A stretch of DNA of 15,560 bases from UBA1413 sp964567485. GTDB taxonomy: Bacteria; Bacteroidota; Bacteroidia; Bacteroidales; Prolixibacteraceae. Below are positions 1 through 6,680 of this stretch, in pieces. Position numbers and translations under genes: made by a program. The stretch is taken from NCBI GenBank assembly GCA_964567485.1, contig CAZMMX010000057.1:1-15560 (forward strand). Direction: 5' to 3'. The stretch's first letter is position 1, and every line of letters begins with the position of its first letter. The notes below the pieces were generated by a model that saw only the letters and a list, made by a program, of their open reading frames with translations, was not told where the DNA came from and ran no database searches.

Positions 1-45
1 GGCAACTTTTTTAATTGTCTCTATTTCCTTCTTTGTCAGACGCAT
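1..45 (-). CDS. 5' end of a leftward gene, possibly a minimal nucleotidyltransferase (partial)
   Basis: Reading leftward from an ATG at 45 gives 15 codons open to the window edge, MRLTKKEIETIKKVA. This resembles the first residues of small MNT-type nucleotidyltransferase proteins (MRLs-KE-E-IK). The catalytic GSRAR motif would lie beyond the edge, so the assignment is a guess from the N-terminus only. A TATCTTTG -7 element lies only 4 bases upstream of the ATG, which supports a real start and suggests a leaderless or nearly leaderless transcript. The gene is divergent from the antitoxin at 135. Other short proteins can begin this way. Confidence 0.4.
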   Translation of the reverse strand, partial: MRLTKKEIETIKKVA

Positions 46-49
46 GATC

Positions 50-57
50 CAAAGATA
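50..57 (-). promoter_or_regulatory. Bacteroidota -7 element for the leftward edge gene
   Basis: On the minus strand this reads TATCTTTG, a full match to the Bacteroidota TAnnTTTG -7 consensus. The start codon at 45 begins almost where transcription would start. I do not see a convincing -33 TTTG at the usual distance. Confidence 0.4.
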
Positions 58-109
58 CCCAAAACTATAAAACGGTCAGGAACTGCTCCCTCAATTTCCT
101 TTTTATATG

Positions 110-117
110 TAAATTTG
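110..117 (+). promoter_or_regulatory. Bacteroidota -7 element for the antitoxin gene
   Basis: TAAATTTG matches TAnnTTTG exactly and ends 17 bases before the ATG at 135, leaving a short leader. The only candidate -33 is a weak TTTCC near 95. With the leftward element at 50-57 this makes 46-134 a compact divergent promoter region. Confidence 0.5.
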
Positions 118-134
118 TCCATACAGAGATAACT

Positions 135-377
135 ATGGAAACAACCATAAAAATAGCTTCGGGTGAATTAACTGAAGAACTTCTCAAGAAGATAAAACAG
201 CTTTTTGAAGGAAAGGCAGTCACCATTACCATATCGACTGAACTGGACGAGACCGGTTATCTTTTGGCCAGCGAAGCCAATAAGAAACATTTGCTGGAAA
301 ATATGGCAAGTGAACCGAAGGTGGTATTTACTGCTCAGGAATTTGACAAGCACGTACGTCAACTGCTTGAAAAATAA
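135..377 (+). CDS. Small antitoxin-like protein (partner of a broken YoeB-type toxin)
   Basis: 80 residues, complete. The C-terminal half (about residues 38-58, ETGYLLASEANKKHLLE) resembles the toxin-binding part of YefM/Phd antitoxins, where a YLL-s-aN-LL pattern recurs. The N-terminal half (TIKI-ELTEELLKKIKQLFEGK) is not the standard Phd/YefM DNA-binding fold as far as I can see. It is of a kind found beside Txe/YoeB toxins in Bacteroidota. Such antitoxins bind and neutralise a ribosome-dependent RNase and usually repress their own promoter. Its expected partner begins 14 bases downstream but is only a remnant, so this is an intact antitoxin without a working cognate toxin. The start is supported by the -7 element at 110-117. 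The family name is inferred from short motifs and the neighbour. Confidence 0.65.
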   Translation: METTIKIASGELTEELLKKIKQLFEGKAVTITISTELDETGYLLASEANKKHLLENMASEPKVVFTAQEFDKHVRQLLEK

Positions 378-391
378 TAACCGTTCAACCG

Positions 392-519
392 ATGTTGAAT
401 ATTACTTTCACTCCGGCTGCATATGCGAAATATCTGAATTTCAAGAGCATAGACTTGTGTCTACTTTCGATAGTGAATTCTTAAGGATTATCTCCTGCAA
501 GTATCATTACGACAAATAA
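392..519 (+). pseudogene. Txe/YoeB-family toxin remnant with internal deletion and frame change
   Basis: From the ATG at 392, one frame reads MLNITFTPAAYAKYLNF, matching the YoeB N-terminus (start, short beta strand, DDYLYW region). It then runs into a stop at 482-484. A second frame, from about 436 to the TAA at 517-519, reads FQEHRLV...FLRIISCKYHYDK. This matches the YoeB C-terminus, including the EHRLV strand with the catalytic Arg (R65 in E. coli) and the terminal C-[RK]-YHY with the catalytic His and Tyr. The two matches meet at about 430-445. Roughly 45 codons are absent, including the segment that would hold Glu46, and the frames do not join, so the product cannot be a functional RNase. 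It lies 14 bases after the antitoxin, where the toxin of such a pair belongs. Confidence 0.7.
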
Positions 520-553
520 AAAAGGGTGCAGCGAAAGCTGCACCCTTTTTTTT
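518..553. terminator. Bidirectional intrinsic terminator
   Basis: A perfect 9-bp stem, GGGTGCAGC (524-532) with GCTGCACCC (537-545), is closed by a GAAA loop. It has A6 on the left (518-523) and T8 on the right (546-553), so it can end transcription from both sides. It separates the rightward toxin-antitoxin remnant from the leftward pepD operon. Confidence 0.9.
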
Positions 554-556
554 CGC

Positions 557-582
557 CCGATTTCCGGAAATCCGGAAGTCGG
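557..582. repeat. Extragenic hairpin CCGATTTCCGG / CCGGAAGTCGG
   Basis: An 11-bp inverted repeat (one G-T type mismatch) with an AAAT loop lies between the terminator and the pepD stop. No T-run follows it directly on either strand, so alone it is not a standard terminator. Its core resembles the hairpin at 12188-12207. Confidence 0.5.
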
Positions 583-598
583 AATTATTTTCGCTTTT

Positions 599-2074
599 TC
601 AGGCGGGTTTCTTCGCCGGAATGTTTTTGAGTGTTTCGAGCAGGAAGTCCCAGAATTTGGCGACGGTGGCGATGTTGACTTTTTCGTCGGGGGAGTGGGG
701 ATGGCGGATGGTGGGTCCCAGGGAGATCATGTCCCAGTTGGGGTATTTACCGCCGAGGATCCCGCATTCGAGTCCGGCGTGGATGGCCTTGATTTCGGGG
801 ATTTTCCCGAATTTATGGTTATAGACCTCCTGCATGGTTTTCAGGATGGGGGAGTCCATGTTGGGTTTCCACCCGGGATAGGCGCCGCTGAATTTCACTT
901 TAGCGCCGGCCAGGGAGAAGACAGCCCACATGCGGTCGGCCAGTTCTTCCTTGGCGGAATCTACCGAGCTGCGCATCAGGCAGGCGATGCGGATGGCTTT
1001 TTTCTTCTCGTCTGATTTGACGATGGCCATGTTGGTAGAGGTCTCTACCAGTCCGGCCATGGTGTCGCTCATGCGGATCACTCCATTGGGGGCGGCCAGG
1101 ATGGCGCGGGTGAGGCGGTCCTGGGTTTTGCGGTCGATCACCATTTTGGGGGCGTCGACGGGTTCCAGGGAGACCGTCAGGTCGGGTTCTGTGACGGCCA
1201 GTTCCTTTTTGATGATGCCGGTGATGTCGTCGACCAGGGCCACGAAATCGGTGATTTTCTTATTTTTGACCGCCAGCAGTCCGAAGGCTTCGCGGGGGAT
1301 GGCATTGCGGAGGCTTCCGCCGTTGATGGTGGAGAGGCGCACGTCGAGTTTACAGGCGGCTTCCATGAGGATGCGGAAGAATATTTTGTTGGCATTTCCG
1401 CGGCCCAGGGGGATGTCGATGCCTGAGTGGCCTCCTTTGAGGCCGGTGATGCTGAGCACCACGCCCGACGAGCCCTTGGGGGTTTTTTTCTCCTTGTAGT
1501 CGAATTTTACGGTGGCGTCTTCGCCGCCGGCACATCCGACATAGAGTTCTCCTTCGTCTTCCGAGTCGAGGTTGATGAGGATGTCGCCCTGGAGGATGCC
1601 GGCTTCGAGGCCGTTGGCGCCGTCCATGCCTGTCTCTTCCGTGGCGGTGAACAGTCCTTCGAGGGGACCGTGGGCGATATCGGTGGCGGCGAGGACCGCC
1701 ATGGTAGCTGCCACGCCGATGCCGTTGTCAGCCCCCAGGGTGGTGCCATTGGCGCGTACCCACTCTCCGTCGATGTGGGTCTCGATGGGATCCTTCTCGA
1801 AGTCGTGGTTTTTGTCGTTATTCTTCTGGGGGACCATGTCGAGGTGGCCCTGGAGGATCACTCCCTGGCGCTCTTCCATGCCCGCGGTGGCAGGTTTGCG
1901 GATGATGATGTTCCCCGCGCCGTCGCGAAGGGTCTCCAGTCCGAGTGACTTTCCGAAATTCTCCACGTAGTCGCGGATTTTCTCCTCGTGGTGCGAGGGA
2001 CGCGGGATCTGCGTCAGCTCATGGAAATAATTCCATACCTGCTTCGGGTCCAGGTCTTTTATTGTCTTGCTCAT
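599..2074 (-). CDS. pepD: Aminoacyl-histidine (Xaa-His) dipeptidase, M20 family
   Basis: 491 residues, the usual length for PepD/PepC-type cytosolic dipeptidases (E. coli PepD is about 485). This di-zinc exopeptidase hydrolyses Xaa-His (carnosine-like) and other dipeptides to free amino acids. Visible M20 features are the metal-binding GHLDMV (H77, D79), GADNGIG with bridging D116, TATEETGMDG with general base E146 and metal ligand E147, NLDSEDE with D170, and the C-terminal IRHPHSPDEKV (residues 457-466) carrying the last metal-binding His. The lid domain lies between, with GGHSG at 214-218. No signal peptide is present, so it is cytoplasmic. The ATG at 2074 is 15 bases downstream of the MFS transporter stop, consistent with co-transcription and no separate promoter. 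No Shine-Dalgarno is visible, which is normal in Bacteroidota. It ends at the shared terminator near 553. Confidence 0.95.
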   Translation of the reverse strand: MSKTIKDLDPKQVWNYFHELTQIPRPSHHEEKIRDYVENFGKSLGLETLRDGAGNIIIRKPATAGMEERQGVILQGHLDMVPQKNNDKNHDFEKDPIETHIDGEWVRANGTTLGADNGIGVAATMAVLAATDIAHGPLEGLFTATEETGMDGANGLEAGILQGDILINLDSEDEGELYVGCAGGEDATVKFDYKEKKTPKGSSGVVLSITGLKGGHSGIDIPLGRGNANKIFFRILMEAACKLDVRLSTINGGSLRNAIPREAFGLLAVKNKKITDFVALVDDITGIIKKELAVTEPDLTVSLEPVDAPKMVIDRKTQDRLTRAILAAPNGVIRMSDTMAGLVETSTNMAIVKSDEKKKAIRIACLMRSSVDSAKEELADRMWAVFSLAGAKVKFSGAYPGWKPNMDSPILKTMQEVYNHKFGKIPEIKAIHAGLECGILGGKYPNWDMISLGPTIRHPHSPDEKVNIATVAKFWDFLLETLKNIPAKKPA

Positions 2075-2089
2075 AAATACAATTTTTTG

Positions 2090-3490
2090 TTATGATTTTT
2101 TGTTCGGAAGTTCGAGACCGTAACCCTGTTTTTTGTCGACGGCTTTGAGCACGAAGCTGAGGGCTATGGCGGCGACGCCGAATCCGGCGAAGATGAGTTC
2201 CGGCACGGTATAGTCGTATTTGGCGCCTTCCACGCCGGCGGCGATCTGTTCAGCCACGCCGGGGTTGGACTGCGTCACGGCCCATCCGATGAGAATGGGA
2301 ACCAGGAGCAGGCCGATATTCTGGATGTAGAAAATCAGTCCGTATGCCGATCCCAGGTAGCGGTCCTCCACGATTTTGGGTACCGAGGGCCACATGGAGG
2401 CGGGCACCAGTGAGAAGGCGGTTCCGAGGATCACGATGGTGGCCAGGGCGATGGGCACCGAGAAGATGTCGGAGGGCACCAGGGCGAAGATGAGGTGAGA
2501 CACGGTGAGCAGGAGGGCGCCATAGAGCATCATAGAAGCCCCTTTCCCTTTGAAGTCGAGGAAGGCCCCCATGAAAGGCGTCAGAATCATCGCTCCGATG
2601 GGGAAATAGGAGAAGTAAGCTGCGGCTGTTTTGATGTCGAGGTCGAGTTTCGACGCCAGCATGTCGGTGGCGAACTTCTGGAAGGGGAAAATGGCGGCGT
2701 AGAAAAGCACGCATAGTCCTGATATGGCGAGGAATCCGGGATTGCGGATGATTTTTCCGAGGTCCGAAATGCGGAAGGCTTCTTCGGGTTCATCCCCGAG
2801 GGCATTTTCGCCGATCTGTTTGTCGAGCTTCGTGTCCATGAAGGTGTAGATGAAGAAGGTGAGGAAGCCGATGCAGAGGAAGAGAAGCCCCCAGAATACC
2901 GAGTTGGAGGGACCGCCGTTTTCGGCGAAGATGGGGGTGAGGCGGAAGACGGCGAAGACGCCGAGGCGGGCGATGGCCATTTCGAGGCCCATGGCGAGGG
3001 CCAGTTCCTTACCCTTGAACCATTTTACGATGGTCTTGGAGACCGTGATTCCCGCCATTTCGATACCCACGCCGAAGATGGCGAAGCCCACGAAGGCCAG
3101 TTTCGCCGATGCCGGCACTCCGGTGATGAAGGAGTTGAGGAACCCGGCGAATGAAGAGTCGGCGAATCCGGGTGTCAGGGCGTAGAATTTCAGGGCTGCC
3201 CCCACCACCATGGTAGTTGCGGAGGTGATCAGGGTGAAGCGGATTCCCATTTTGTCGAGGATGATGCCCGAGAGGATGAGGAAGCCGGCGAATACGTTGA
3301 GGAAAAACTCGGAGCCTCCCAACATGCCGAACACCTCGGGACTCCATTTGTAGTCGGTTTCGAGCATGGTCTGCAGGGGCGCCACCACGTCGATGAAAAA
3401 GTATCCGAAAAACATGGTGGAAGCAATCAGCAGCAAAGCCGTCCACCGCGCCACCGCTGAATCTCTCAGCGTTTTTTTGATGTCGTTCAT
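2090..3490 (-). CDS. MFS transporter resembling MFSD1 (predicted dipeptide carrier)
   Basis: 466 residues with about 12 hydrophobic membrane segments and no signal peptide. This is a major facilitator superfamily protein of the inner membrane. Motif A is reduced to LDKMGIR (78-84). Several segments resemble animal MFSD1: WFKGKEL-GL--ARLG (157-177), FYAAIFPF (263-270), MWP (366-368) and LG-AYG-----IQNIG (379-393). E144 and R175 are 31 residues apart and align with the MFSD1 pair that, as I recall, is numbered E150 and R181 and is needed for dipeptide transport. The gene lies 15 bases upstream of pepD in the same direction, which suggests its cargo is a dipeptide that PepD then cleaves. MFS membership is firm. 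The substrate is inferred from family resemblance and neighbourhood and could be another small anion or peptide. A weak promoter is possible at 3519-3526. Confidence 0.85.
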   Translation of the reverse strand: MNDIKKTLRDSAVARWTALLLIASTMFFGYFFIDVVAPLQTMLETDYKWSPEVFGMLGGSEFFLNVFAGFLILSGIILDKMGIRFTLITSATTMVVGAALKFYALTPGFADSSFAGFLNSFITGVPASAKLAFVGFAIFGVGIEMAGITVSKTIVKWFKGKELALAMGLEMAIARLGVFAVFRLTPIFAENGGPSNSVFWGLLFLCIGFLTFFIYTFMDTKLDKQIGENALGDEPEEAFRISDLGKIIRNPGFLAISGLCVLFYAAIFPFQKFATDMLASKLDLDIKTAAAYFSYFPIGAMILTPFMGAFLDFKGKGASMMLYGALLLTVSHLIFALVPSDIFSVPIALATIVILGTAFSLVPASMWPSVPKIVEDRYLGSAYGLIFYIQNIGLLLVPILIGWAVTQSNPGVAEQIAAGVEGAKYDYTVPELIFAGFGVAAIALSFVLKAVDKKQGYGLELPNKKS

Positions 3491-3518
3491 AAGATGGAAA
3501 AATTTTAGGATTGAGCCG

Positions 3519-3526
3519 CTAAGGTA
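3519..3526 (-). promoter_or_regulatory. Possible weak -7 element upstream of the MFS transporter
   Basis: The minus strand reads TACCTTAG, one base off TAnnTTTG, and sits 28 bases before the start at 3490. A similar TAACTTAGCGG sequence lies upstream of nnr. No clear -33 element is seen, so the transporter may instead depend on read-through from the DUF4831 gene 67 bases upstream. Confidence 0.3.
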
Positions 3527-3557
3527 ACCAAATAATTAATTCGGACCGGAGCGGTGT

Positions 3558-4807
3558 TTATTGTTTTCGGGTTACGGTGGTGATGGCGCCGGTGACGGGG
3601 TGGAATTCGATGGTGTAGGTGCCGTTGAGGAGTTCCGCCGGCACGGGAATCACAGAACCCATTTGGGCCAGGGGGAGGCGAGTCGTGGCGATGACGGTAA
3701 GTTCCTGGGAGAGGCGTACTTCCGCCCATGCCGGTTGCCGGTAAAAGAGGCCCGTTTCCGGGGCATTTAGGGCTGCTGTTCCTCCGGAAGTGGCGGCTGT
3801 TCCCGCAGGGGTGGCGGTGGCGGGTGCCGAAAGTTCCACGTCGATCATTACCGGTTTTCCCGAGAAGTCGTTTTTCGGGAGGAACCCCAGGGCTTCGTCG
3901 AAGCGGAAGATCACCTCGCCGTGGGCCCCTGTGGAGGAGGGGGTGAAGTCATAAACGAAGGTATGCTGTGAGGAGGAGGATATTCCGGTGAAGAGGTCGA
4001 GGTTTGTTTTTTCCACTTTACGGAGTTCTTCGAGGCTCTCCTGGTAGGCCTCGCCGTCGGGGTGGAACTCATCGAACATGCCGGTGACGATGTCCATGCG
4101 GGTGGTGCGGGCTTTCATGATGGTGGCTGCTGCTGCTGCTGCGCGTTGTTCCACGGGGGCGCGGCCTGTGAGGTCGTTGCTGTTGGTCAGGCGGGTGAAG
4201 GCCGGCATGACCGGGGGTGCCGCGGGGGCGTAGAAGTTGGTCACCGGGGNNNNNNNNNNNNNNNNNNNNNNNNNNNNNNNNNNNNNNNNNNNNNNNNNNN
4301 NNNNNNNNNNNNNNNNNNNNNNNNNNNNNNNNNNNNNNNNNNNNNNNNNGTGAAGGCCGGCATGACCGGGGGTGCCGCGGGGGCGTAGAAGTTGGTCACC
4401 GGGGGTTCCGGAGAGACGGCGGGAGTGGCCGTGGTGTTGAACCCCGCCAGACAGCCGTCGGGGGTCAGTTGCAATAGGGGGGTTGGCAGGTTTCCTGTTT
4501 TGAAGCGCTGCTCGGGGTCGGGTTCCGTAACTGTCGAAAATTCGATGCCGTCGATACTCCACACCATGCGGGCCTGGTTTTTCACGTTTGGGATGCCCAG
4601 GAGCGTTTCGGCGTAGAGGGCATAGGGCCCGGGGATGAAGGCGGTGCGGGTGGCGGTCACCTTCACCCTGATGGCTGTGCGGGGCAGACTATAGGTGATG
4701 CCCTCGGAAAGGAGAACAGGCGTAATTTCGGTGCTCTTTTTGGACCTCTGTCCGAAGACGGGCACGGCCAGCAGCAGGGCCAGCGAAAGGGTAAGAAAAT
4801 TCCTCAT
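3558..4807 (-). CDS. DUF4831 family secreted protein (split by an assembly gap)
   Basis: The window shows two reading frames separated by 100 Ns, each covering the same 55-bp sequence (4195-4249 and 4350-4404). Removing 155 bases (Ns plus one copy) joins them into one uninterrupted frame of 1095 bases, 364 residues, so the gene is intact. The start ATG at 4807 gives MRNFLTLSLALLLAVPVFGQ, a clear Sec signal peptide. A TTG at 4834 would add nine residues before it and is less likely. The mature N-terminus contains EGITYSLPRTAIRVKV and YALYAETLLGI, a pattern I associate with DUF4831, a family of unknown function in Bacteroidota that is probably periplasmic or outer-membrane associated. The middle is rich in Pro and Ala and includes a run of Ala before MKARTTRMDIVTG. 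No catalytic motif is recognisable. It lies between nnr and the MFS gene, in the same direction. Confidence 0.8.
4195..4404. other. Assembly gap (N at 4250-4349) flanked by identical 55-bp contig ends
   Basis: Bases 4195-4249 and 4350-4404 are identical over 55 bp, and exactly 100 Ns lie between. Collapsing the duplicate restores the DUF4831 reading frame. This is the pattern of two overlapping contigs joined with a placeholder gap, not a genomic direct repeat. Confidence 0.9.
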
Positions 4808-4830
4808 TATGATTATTTCATGGTAAAACG

Positions 4831-6432
4831 TCAAAAATAGTCAATTTCTTGTTGTGGGTGGCCGTAAAATCTCCGGAAAGCGCGGCCGAGGTTACGGTGG
4901 ATATCGGAGGAGACCATGGAAGGTTCTGTGATTCTCTCGGCGGCCATGTCGCCGGCGAGGCCGTGGAGGTAAGCTCCGGCGATGGCGGCGTGTGCGGGGG
5001 AGAGGCCCTGTGCCAGCAGGGCGGTGATGATGCCGGTGAGGACGTCGCCCGAGCCGGCGGTGGCCATTCCGGGGTTTCCTGTGGGGTTGAAGAAGACGTC
5101 GCCGTTGGGCAGGGTGATGGTCGAGAAGGCCCCTTTGAGGAGGATGACCAGGTCATGACGGCGTGAGAGCTCGCGCTGGAGTTCCAGGCGCTGCCACCCG
5201 GTGATGGGGTCGCTGCCTCCGGAAGGTTCTTCTCCGGAAGTGTTCTCTGGTGACGTTACTCCGGAGGTTAATCCGGCGATCAGTCTGCGGAACTCTCCGG
5301 GGTGGGGGGTGATGACCGATCCGCGGGGGATGAGGGATAACCCTTCGGGACTTAGGGCGATGAGGTTAAGGGCGTCGGCATCGAGGACCATGGGCACGTG
5401 GGCGTTCTTCAGGAGTTCTCTGAGGGCGTCGCCCGTTTGGAGGGCGGTGCCCAGTCCGGGTCCCACGCCTATGGCGTTGAATTTCTCCAGGGGTGGCATT
5501 TCGGTGAAGAAGGCCTCATGGGGGTCTATGGAGCACATGGCTTCGGGGAGCGTTCCCTGGAGGATGGGCACGCCGCATCGCGGCGTGTGGGTGGTGACCA
5601 GTCCGGCCCCGCTGCGCAGGCATCCCTGGGTGGCCAGGATGGCTGCTCCCGTCTTGCCATAGCTTCCGGCGATCAGAAGGGCATGGCCGTAGTCTCCCTT
5701 GTGGGCAAAGCGGCGCCGCCGCGGGAAGAGACCCCTGAGGTCCTCCTCGCCGGTGAGGCGGAAAGGAGTGGGAGTGTCGGCGATGATGCGGGGGTGGAGG
5801 GCGATGTCGACGACTTCGACACGGCCTGAGAACCGCTCATTCTCGGGAAAGAGAAGGCTCATTTTCGGGAAGTGCAGGGTAAAGGTCGCCCAGGCGTGGA
5901 TGATATTTTCGGGGGGGGTGCCGTGGTTATCTTCGGCCATGAGGCCTGCCGGCATGTCGATGGCGAAGATGCGGGCGCTGCTGGCGTTGATATGGCGGAC
6001 CAGGGCTGCGGCCACCCCCTCGAGACTGCGTGTCAGTCCGGCCCCGAAGAGTCCCTCGACCACGGCGACATGCCGGGGGATGATGGGGAAGTCGGCTTCC
6101 GTGGTGATGGTGTGAAGGCGCGCCTTTCCCAAGTCGGCCAGGCGCTGGCGGTTGGTGGCGCATGAGGGGGAGAGGGGCCTTCCGGCGTCAAAGAGGAAAA
6201 CGGTGACGGGATAGCCCTCTTCGGCGTATAGGCGGGCCATGGCCAGGGCGTCGCCGCCGTTGTTGCCCGGACCGGCAAAGAAAAAGAGGGGATGACGGAA
6301 GCGGATGTAAGCCCCCAGGTGGTTGGTCATCCGCAGGGCGGCACGCTCCATGAGGTCGATGTCGGCGATGGGCTCATGGTCGATGGTGTAGCGGTCGATG
6401 GCCGCAATCTGACGGGCGGTGAAAATCTTCAT
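4831..6432 (-). CDS. nnr: Bifunctional NAD(P)H-hydrate epimerase / ADP-dependent NAD(P)H-hydrate dehydratase
   Basis: 533 residues, two-domain Nnr enzyme, cytoplasmic. It repairs damaged NADH and NADPH: the N-terminal YjeF_N domain epimerises R-hydrates to S-hydrates, and the C-terminal ribokinase-like domain dehydrates S-hydrates using ADP. In the N domain, FAGPGNNGGDALAMAR (52-67) is the nucleotide and K+ binding loop; EGLFGAGL (126-133) and AIDMPAGL (157-164) follow, with Glu126 where Asp is more usual. In the C domain, HKGDYGHALLIAGS (244-257), GVGPGLGT (322-329), LDADALN (350-356), TPHPGEF (375-381), LLKG (431-434) and NPGMATAGSGDVLTG (453-467) are the substrate and ADP sites, with catalytic Asp463. 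A Ser/Gly/Glu/Pro-rich stretch at about 388-411 is longer than usual after the PHPGEF helix. First gene of the leftward block, 23 bases before the DUF4831 start. Confidence 0.95.
   Translation of the reverse strand: MKIFTARQIAAIDRYTIDHEPIADIDLMERAALRMTNHLGAYIRFRHPLFFFAGPGNNGGDALAMARLYAEEGYPVTVFLFDAGRPLSPSCATNRQRLADLGKARLHTITTEADFPIIPRHVAVVEGLFGAGLTRSLEGVAAALVRHINASSARIFAIDMPAGLMAEDNHGTPPENIIHAWATFTLHFPKMSLLFPENERFSGRVEVVDIALHPRIIADTPTPFRLTGEEDLRGLFPRRRRFAHKGDYGHALLIAGSYGKTGAAILATQGCLRSGAGLVTTHTPRCGVPILQGTLPEAMCSIDPHEAFFTEMPPLEKFNAIGVGPGLGTALQTGDALRELLKNAHVPMVLDADALNLIALSPEGLSLIPRGSVITPHPGEFRRLIAGLTSGVTSPENTSGEEPSGGSDPITGWQRLELQRELSRRHDLVILLKGAFSTITLPNGDVFFNPTGNPGMATAGSGDVLTGIITALLAQGLSPAHAAIAGAYLHGLAGDMAAERITEPSMVSSDIHRNLGRAFRRFYGHPQQEIDYF
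4832..4839 (-). promoter_or_regulatory. -7 element for the DUF4831 gene, inside the last codons of nnr
   Basis: The minus strand reads TATTTTTG, a full TAnnTTTG match formed by the final Tyr-Phe-stop codons of nnr. It ends 24 bases before the ATG at 4807, a normal leader length. The -33 region is unconvincing, so read-through from nnr is the alternative. Confidence 0.35.
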
Positions 6433-6515
6433 GGCATTAAAGTCTCTGATCTGTTGGGTTAATAAATGACTTCATTGAGGTGATCCCTGTTTTCTGACAA
6501 GGGTGTACCTTTCCG

Positions 6516-6523
6516 CTAAGTTA
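6516..6523 (-). promoter_or_regulatory. Possible -7 element for nnr
   Basis: The minus strand reads TAACTTAG, one base off TAnnTTTG, followed by CGG. The sequence TTA[AC]CTTAGCGG also precedes the MFS gene. No clear -33 is visible. Confidence 0.3.
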
Positions 6524-6653
6524 ATGCATATTTGTGAATGGCCGGAAACCGGTGTTCAGGTGGTAAGTATTTTTAAATGTTTTTAATCTTGTTTAGCCGT
6601 TTACACCAATTTTTTAAATGAGGTTGGATCTATGATATATTTCTATATTTCTT

Positions 6654-6661
6654 TATATTTG
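6654..6661 (+). promoter_or_regulatory. Bacteroidota -7 element for the AbiEi-like gene / glpK transcript
   Basis: TATATTTG is an exact TAnnTTTG match ending 19 bases before the ATG at 6681. The -33 region is AT-rich without a clear TTTG. Because glpK follows the first gene after 21 bases, this promoter may drive both. Confidence 0.55.
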
Positions 6662-6680
6662 CAGTAAAACAGAAATAAAA

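Larger units (their letters stand above)
6433..6680. other. Divergent intergenic promoter region between nnr and the AbiEi-like gene
   Basis: This 248-bp AT-rich spacer has no credible ORF. It holds the -7 element of the rightward gene at 6654-6661 and a weak leftward TAACTTAG at 6516-6523 that could serve nnr with a leader of about 80 bases. I found no terminator or RNA gene in it. Confidence 0.5.

Noticed and set aside
1427..1948. Plus-strand frames opposite pepD and nnr
   Set aside because: The minus-strand genes have complete catalytic motifs. These frames are compositional shadows.
4195..4404. A 55-bp direct repeat as a possible CRISPR-like or mobile-element repeat
   Set aside because: The copies are the ends of contigs around a placeholder gap, and the second gap has the same geometry. 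There are no spacers or target-site features.
4808..4834. TTG start for the DUF4831 protein at 4834
   Set aside because: It would place nine residues before the signal peptide and overlap the -7 element and the nnr stop. The ATG at 4807 gives a standard signal sequence.
6433..6680. Possible small RNA or riboswitch in the nnr/AbiEi-like spacer
   Set aside because: No stable hairpin series, terminator or recognisable riboswitch core was found. The content is explained by divergent promoters.
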